A stretch of DNA of 64,000 nucleotides from Conexibacter sp. SYSU D00693 (GTDB lineage Bacteria > Actinomycetota > Thermoleophilia > Solirubrobacterales > Solirubrobacteraceae), in NCBI RefSeq assembly GCF_017084525.1, contig NZ_CP070950.1, positions 2,418,001-2,482,000 of the forward strand, read 5' to 3'. This document shows, piece by piece, positions 59,018 through 64,000 of this stretch (position 1 is its first letter; each line of letters starts with the position of its first letter). Under the pieces are notes generated by a model, which had not been told where the DNA came from, did not search any database, and saw only the letters and a program-made list of their open reading frames with translations. Both the position numbers and the translations under genes were made by a program.

Positions 59018-60537
59018 GCGGCGCGCTGCTCGTCGCGGGGACGCACTCCGACGCCGGCAAGTCGCTCGTGACGGCCGGGATCTGCCGGTGGCTCACGCGC
59101 CGCGGCGTGTCCGTCGCGCCGTTCAAGGCCCAGAACATGGCGCTCAACAGCGCGGTGACGCGCGGCGGGGCGGAGATCGGCCGCGCGCAGGCGATGCAGG
59201 CGGCCGCCGCCGGGATCGAGCCCGAGGCGGCGATGAACCCGGTGCTGCTCAAGCCGTCGGGCACCCGCCACTCGCAGGTGGTCCTCAACGGCAAGCCCTA
59301 CGCCGACGCCGACGCGCGCTCCTACCAGGAGCTCAAGCTCGGCCTGCGCGCGCCGGTGCTCGCCGCGCTGGCGGACCTGCGCTCGCGCTTCGACGTCGTC
59401 GTCTGCGAGGGCGCCGGCTCGCCCGCGGAGATCAACCTGCGCGCCGGGGACCTGGCCAACATGGGCCTGGCGCGGGCCGCCGACCTCCCGGTCCTGCTCG
59501 TCGGCGACATCGACCGCGGCGGGGTCTTCGCCTCGCTCTACGGGACGTTGGCGCTCCTCGAGCCCGCCGACCAGGCGCTGGTCTCCGGCTTCCTCATCAA
59601 CAAGTTCCGCGGGGACGCCTCGATCCTCGCGCCGGGCCTGGACCAGATCCGCGCGCTCACCGGCCGTGAGACGCTCGGGGTCCTGCCCTTCCGCGAGGGC
59701 CTGTGGCTCGACGTCGAGGACTCGCTGGCGCTCGACGCGCCCCGGCCCGAGGCCAAGCCCGCCGCGGGGACCGACACGCTCGAGGTCGCCGTCGTGCGCC
59801 TGCGCTGGATGAGCAACTTCACCGACGTCGACGCGCTCGCGAGCGAGCCGGGCGTCCGCGTGCGCTTCACGCGCTCGGCCTCCGACGTCGCGCGCGCCGA
59901 CCTCGTCGTCCTACCGGGCACGAAGGCGACGGTCGAGGACCTCGAGCGGCTGCGGGCCGACGGCCTGGACGCCGCCCTCGCCCGGCGCGTGGCGGCCGGC
60001 GACCCGGTGCTCGGCGTCTGCGGCGGCTTCCAGATGCTCGGCGAGCAGATCGACGACGAGGTCGAGTCGCGCGCCGGCGTCGTCGCCGGGCTCGGGCTCC
60101 TGCCGGTCCGCACGACCTTCGCGGCCGACAAGCTCCTGCGCCACGTCGCCGGCACGGCCTTCGGCGCGCCCGCCACGGGCTACGAGATCCGCCACGGGCG
60201 CCCGGAGCGCCACGGGGCCGATCCGCTCATCGACGACGGCTCGTCCGCGGGCGAGGGCTGCGCCGCGGGCGTCGTCCTCGGGACCTCATGGCACGGCCTG
60301 CTCGAGGGCGACGCGGTCCGCCGTGCCATCCTGCAGTGGGTCGCCGCCCACCGGGGGCGCGACTGGGCGCCCGGCGACGAGCCGTTCGCCGCGGTGCGCG
60401 AGCGCCACCTCGACGTCCTCGGGGACCTCGTGGAGGAGCACTGCGACACCGACGCGCTGCTCGCGCTCCTGCGCGACGGCGCCCCGTCCGACCTCCCCGT
60501 CCTGGCGCCCGGAGGTGCCGCTTGCTCGCCTTCCTGA
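59014..60537 (+). CDS. cobQ: Cobyric acid synthase
   Basis: A 507-residue glutamine amidotransferase that amidates four side chains of adenosylcobyrinic acid a,c-diamide. The N-terminal ATP-binding motif is [11 protein letters not shown], followed by [14 protein letters not shown] and GRAQAMQA. The C-terminal class I amidotransferase domain has its nucleophile in [12 protein letters not shown] (near residue 335) and a conserved [14 protein letters not shown] 59014 overlaps the phosphatase stop. It is part of the riboswitch-led cluster. Confidence 0.95.
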   Translation: MSGALLVAGTHSDAGKSLVTAGICRWLTRRGVSVAPFKAQNMALNSAVTRGGAEIGRAQAMQAAAAGIEPEAAMNPVLLKPSGTRHSQVVLNGKPYADADARSYQELKLGLRAPVLAALADLRSRFDVVVCEGAGSPAEINLRAGDLANMGLARAADLPVLLVGDIDRGGVFASLYGTLALLEPADQALVSGFLINKFRGDASILAPGLDQIRALTGRETLGVLPFREGLWLDVEDSLALDAPRPEAKPAAGTDTLEVAVVRLRWMSNFTDVDALASEPGVRVRFTRSASDVARADLVVLPGTKATVEDLERLRADGLDAALARRVAAGDPVLGVCGGFQMLGEQIDDEVESRAGVVAGLGLLPVRTTFAADKLLRHVAGTAFGAPATGYEIRHGRPERHGADPLIDDGSSAGEGCAAGVVLGTSWHGLLEGDAVRRAILQWVAAHRGRDWAPGDEPFAAVRERHLDVLGDLVEEHCDTDALLALLRDGAPSDLPVLAPGGAACSPS

Positions 60538-63500
60538 CGACCGCCGACACCGAGGTCCTCGCCGCCGCCCACGCCGTGGCCGAGCTGCCCGACGACTTCC
60601 CGCGCGTGCGGTGCGCGAACCCGTACGGCGTCGAGGACGTCGAGCCGTTCCTCGACGACGTCCTCCAGGACGCCCGCGTCGTCGTCGTCCGCCTGCTCGG
60701 CGGCCGCCGCGCGTGGCCGGAGGGCGTCGCGGCGCTGCGCGCGCGAGCCCAGCGCGACGGCCTGGCCCTCGTCCTGCTCGCGGGCGAGGCGGAGCCCGAC
60801 GCCGAGCTCGCGGAGCTCTCGACGGTGCCGGCCGGCGCGGTCGCCCAGGCCTTCGCCTACCTGCGCCACGGGGGCGTGGAGAACACCGCCCAGCTCCTGC
60901 GCTTCCTCGCGGATTCGTTCCTGCTGCGCGGCGACGGCTTCGAAGAGCCGCGCGAGCTGCCGGACCTCGGGGTCTACGTCCCCGGCCGCGGCGACGTGGC
61001 GCTGGACGACGCGGTGGCGGCCTTCGACCCGGCCAAGCCGACCGTCGGCATCGTCTTCTACCGCTCGCACCGCGTGACCGGGAACACGGCGTTCGTCGAC
61101 GCGCTGGCCCGCGAGGTCGAGGCGGCGGGCGCCAACGCGCTGTGCGCCTGGTCCTACTCGCTGCGCCCCGACGCCGAGGGCCGCGTGCCGGTGCTCGAGC
61201 AGCTGCGCGGGCGGGTCGACGCGCTGGTGACGACGGTGCTCGCGTCCGGCGGCGCCCACGCCGGCGACGCCGAGGACTGGCAGGCGGAGGCACTGGAGGC
61301 GCTCGACGTCCCGGTGCTCCAGGCGCTGTGCGCGACGACGAGCCGCGCCCGCTGGGAGGAGAGCGACATGGGCCTGACGCCGCTGGACGCGGCGATGCAG
61401 GTCGCGATCCCCGAGTTCGACGGGCGGATCATCGGCGTCCCGGTGTCGTTCAAGGAGCCGCTGGAGGAGGGCGGCGCCTCGCCGGTCGGCACGCCGGTCC
61501 TGCACTACCGCCCGGACCTCGAGCGCTGCGGCCGGATGGCGCGCCTGGCGGTCCGCCACGCGCGGCTGGGCAAGACGGCGCCGGGCGAGGCGAAGGTCGC
61601 GATCGTCCTGTCGTCGTTCCCGACGAAGCACGCGCGGATCGGCAACGCCGTGGGGCTGGACACGCCGGCCTCGGCGCTCGCCCTGCTCGACGCGCTGCGC
61701 GACGCCGGCTACGTCGTGGAGCACGACTTCGCCGATGGCGACGCGCTGATCCACGCGCTCATCGCCGCGGGCGGCCACGACCAGGAGTTCCTCACCGACG
61801 AGCAGCTGCAGACGTCGACCGCGCGCCTGCCCGCCGCCGACTACGCGCGGTGGTTCCAGACGCTGCCCGAGGAGCTGCGCACCTCGATCACCGAGACGTG
61901 GGGGCCGCCGCCGGGCGAGTGGTACCTCGACGACGGCGACTTCGTCGTCGCCGGCCTGCGGCTGGGCAACGTCTTCGTCGCCATCCAGCCGCCGCGCGGC
62001 TTCGGCGAGGACCCCGTCGCGATCTACCACGACCCGGACCTCGCGCCCGCCCACCACTACCTCGCGGCCTACCGCTGGCTCGACGAGGTCTTCGGTGCCG
62101 ACGCGATCGTCCACCTCGGCAAGCACGGCACGCTCGAGTGGCTGCCGGGCAAGGGCCTCGGGCTAAGCAACGCATCGGCGCCCGACGCGTGCCTGGGCGA
62201 CACGCCGCTCTTCTACCCCTTCGTCGTCAACGACCCCGGCGAGGGCGTGCAGGCCAAGCGCCGCGCCCACGCCGTCGTCGTCGACCACCTCGTGCCGCCG
62301 ATGATGCGCGCCGAGACCTACGACGAGCTGGCCCAGATGGAGCAGCTGCTCGACGACTTCGGTCGCGCCGAGGCGCTGGACCCGGCGAAGCTGCCGACGC
62401 TCGCGACGCGGATCTGGACGTTGCTGCACGAGGCCGAGCTGCACCGCGACCTCGGCATCGAGGCCGCCGAGCAGCCCGAGCTCGAGGAGTTCGGCGAGCT
62501 CATCGAGCACCTCGACGGCTACCTCTGCGAGATCGCCGACATCCAGGTCCGCGACGGCCTGCACGTCCTGGGTCGCGTGCCCGAGGGCGAGCAGTTCCGC
62601 GGGCTGCTGGCGGCGATCCTGCGCCTGGGTGCCCCGGGCTCGGTGCCGGGTCTGCGCCGCGCGATCGGCGGGGCCTTCGGGCTCGACGAGCCGGCGCTGC
62701 TGGCCGATGCCGCCGCCACGCCCGCCGACCTGCCGCCGGCGCTCTTCGCGCGCTTCCCCGGCCCGGACCGCACGAACGCCGACCTCGTCGACCGCCTCGA
62801 GGACGCGCAGCGCGCGCTGCTGCTGGCGCTCGAGGCGACGGGTTGGGACGCGGACGCCGCGACGCGGCTCTGCGCCGACGTGCTCGGCCACGAGGACGAG
62901 GGCGTCGTCGCGGCGCTGCGCTTCGGCGCCGCCGACGTCGTGCCGCGGCTGCGGGGCACGTCGGGCGAGCTGGACGCGCTGGTCGGCGGCCTGCGCGGCC
63001 GCCACGTGCCGGCCGGGCCGTCGGGCTCGCCCACGCGCGGGCGCATCGACGTGCTGCCGACGGGGCGCAACTTCTACGGGGTCGACCCGAAGGCGCTGCC
63101 GAGCGACCTCGCCTACGACACCGGGACGCGGCTGGCCGACGCGCTGCTCGCGCGGGAGGTCGCCGACCGCGGCGAGCACCCCGAGACGGTGGGCATCGTC
63201 GTCTGGGGCACCGCCGCCATGCGCACGGCCGGCGACGACGCGGGGGAGATCCTCGCGCTGCTGGGCGTCCGGCCGACGTGGCACCAGGAGACGCGGCGGA
63301 TCACCGGCCTCGAGCCGATCGCGCTCGAGGAGCTCGGCCGCCCGCGCATCGACGTGACGGTGCGCATCTCGGGCTTCTTCCGCGACGCGTTCCCGGGCCT
63401 CGTGCACCTGCTCGACGACGCGGTCACGCTCGTGGCCGGCCTCGACGAGCCGGTTGAGCAGAACTTCGTGCGCAAGCACGCGCTCGAGGACCGCGAGCGG

Positions 63501-64000
63501 CTCCTGGCCGAGCTGGGCTCCGAGGAGGCCGCGTGGCGGCGCGCGACGACGCGCGTCTTCGGCACGCCGCCCGGCTCGTACGGCGCGGGGCTGCTGCAGC
63601 TCATCGACGTGCGCAACTGGCGCGACGACGGCGACCTCGCCGCGGTCTACGAGGCCTGGGGCGGCCACGCCTACGGCCGCGGTCTGGACGGCGTCGAGGC
63701 GCGCTCGGCGATGCGCGAGCAGTTCGCCCGCATCGACGTGGCGGTCAAGAACGTCGACACGCGCGAGCACGACCTCCTGGACTCCGGCGACTACTTCGCC
63801 GAGCACGGCGGGATGGTGGCCTACGTCCGCCACCTCTCCGGCGAGCAGCCGCGGGCGATGATCGGCGACAGCGCCGACCCCGAGCGGGTCCACGCCCGCA
63901 CGCTGGCCGAGGAGTCGCGGCGCGTGTTCCGCGCCCGCGTCGCCAACCCGCGGTGGATCGCGTCGATGATCCGCCACGGCTACAAGGGCGCCTTCGAGCT
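60522..64000 (+). CDS. cobN: Cobaltochelatase subunit CobN (runs off right edge)
   Basis: The first 1159 codons of the large ATP-dependent subunit that inserts cobalt into hydrogenobyrinic acid a,c-diamide in the aerobic pathway. Start is TTG 60522 ([12 protein letters not shown]), because GGAGG lies six bases upstream; it overlaps the cobQ end by 16 bp. Diagnostic CobN/BchH segments include [46 protein letters not shown] (near residue 531), and [15 protein letters not shown]. The frame stays open to the last base, so it has no stop inside the window. Partner subunits CobS/CobT or ChlD-type are not seen here. Confidence 0.95.
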   Translation, partial: MLAFLTTADTEVLAAAHAVAELPDDFPRVRCANPYGVEDVEPFLDDVLQDARVVVVRLLGGRRAWPEGVAALRARAQRDGLALVLLAGEAEPDAELAELSTVPAGAVAQAFAYLRHGGVENTAQLLRFLADSFLLRGDGFEEPRELPDLGVYVPGRGDVALDDAVAAFDPAKPTVGIVFYRSHRVTGNTAFVDALAREVEAAGANALCAWSYSLRPDAEGRVPVLEQLRGRVDALVTTVLASGGAHAGDAEDWQAEALEALDVPVLQALCATTSRARWEESDMGLTPLDAAMQVAIPEFDGRIIGVPVSFKEPLEEGGASPVGTPVLHYRPDLERCGRMARLAVRHARLGKTAPGEAKVAIVLSSFPTKHARIGNAVGLDTPASALALLDALRDAGYVVEHDFADGDALIHALIAAGGHDQEFLTDEQLQTSTARLPAADYARWFQTLPEELRTSITETWGPPPGEWYLDDGDFVVAGLRLGNVFVAIQPPRGFGEDPVAIYHDPDLAPAHHYLAAYRWLDEVFGADAIVHLGKHGTLEWLPGKGLGLSNASAPDACLGDTPLFYPFVVNDPGEGVQAKRRAHAVVVDHLVPPMMRAETYDELAQMEQLLDDFGRAEALDPAKLPTLATRIWTLLHEAELHRDLGIEAAEQPELEEFGELIEHLDGYLCEIADIQVRDGLHVLGRVPEGEQFRGLLAAILRLGAPGSVPGLRRAIGGAFGLDEPALLADAAATPADLPPALFARFPGPDRTNADLVDRLEDAQRALLLALEATGWDADAATRLCADVLGHEDEGVVAALRFGAADVVPRLRGTSGELDALVGGLRGRHVPAGPSGSPTRGRIDVLPTGRNFYGVDPKALPSDLAYDTGTRLADALLAREVADRGEHPETVGIVVWGTAAMRTAGDDAGEILALLGVRPTWHQETRRITGLEPIALEELGRPRIDVTVRISGFFRDAFPGLVHLLDDAVTLVAGLDEPVEQNFVRKHALEDRERLLAELGSEEAAWRRATTRVFGTPPGSYGAGLLQLIDVRNWRDDGDLAAVYEAWGGHAYGRGLDGVEARSAMREQFARIDVAVKNVDTREHDLLDSGDYFAEHGGMVAYVRHLSGEQPRAMIGDSADPERVHARTLAEESRRVFRARVANPRWIASMIRHGYKGAFE

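Noticed and set aside
60323-63457. Plus-strand 1044-codon frame over cobQ/cobN
   Set aside because: Arg/Ala/Gly-rich shadow; the true cobN frame is shifted and shows full family motifs.

Overview
The window is a very GC-rich bacterial chromosome segment with actinobacterial features: frequent GTG/TTG starts, 4-nt stop/start overlaps, TetR and NarL-type regulators, and the aerobic CobF/CobK/CobN cobalamin pathway. A member of the Thermoleophilia/Solirubrobacterales or a related deep actinobacterial group is a reasonable guess, but it is inference only; there is no rRNA here.

Layout. 1-8.2 kb: a TetR/aldo-keto reductase divergent pair around a palindromic operator; a large secreted glycine-rich repeat protein; a second TetR gene coupled to gap (GAPDH); a membrane protein; and a small monooxygenase-like protein. 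8.2-12.4 kb: an MMPL exporter divergent from a NarL-type histidine kinase/response regulator pair, with a perfect 28-bp palindrome between them.

12.48-32.62 kb: an integrated element of about 20.1 kb. Its right end is an intact tRNA-Arg(ACG) next to a tyrosine integrase and an excisionase. Its left end is a 43-bp copy of the tRNA 3' half (one mismatch). The cargo looks defensive: a zinc-ribbon PD-(D/E)XK protein, a UvrD/RecB helicase-nuclease, a tight three-gene operon (sacsin-like GHKL ATPase with DUF3883, Res-like helicase, Mod-like adenine methyltransferase) and an AIPR-family abortive-infection protein. This is the best candidate in the window for an incompletely described system. Two long non-coding stretches flank the AIPR gene, and one of them holds large nested inverted repeats.

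32.6-43.3 kb: housekeeping and envelope genes (M28 peptidase, GST, NYN protein, two tRNA-Ser genes and serS, FAD oxidoreductase, methyltransferase, STAS protein, cytochrome c and cupredoxin-like lipoproteins, flavin reductase, PhoD phosphatase). 43.3-52.3 kb: nuoABCDEFGHI, the peripheral arm of respiratory complex I plus NuoH, with overlapping genes and a strong terminator hairpin after nuoI; nuoJ-N are absent. 52.4-55.0 kb: an MbnP/MbnH-like copper-related pair.

55.0-64.0 kb: cobalamin metabolism. cobF-cobK run on the minus strand. On the plus strand a formate/nitrite transporter is followed by a cobalamin riboswitch and then cbtB, cbtA, a phosphatase, cobQ and cobN, which runs off the right edge. 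The riboswitch probably controls cobalt uptake and the late corrin steps together.
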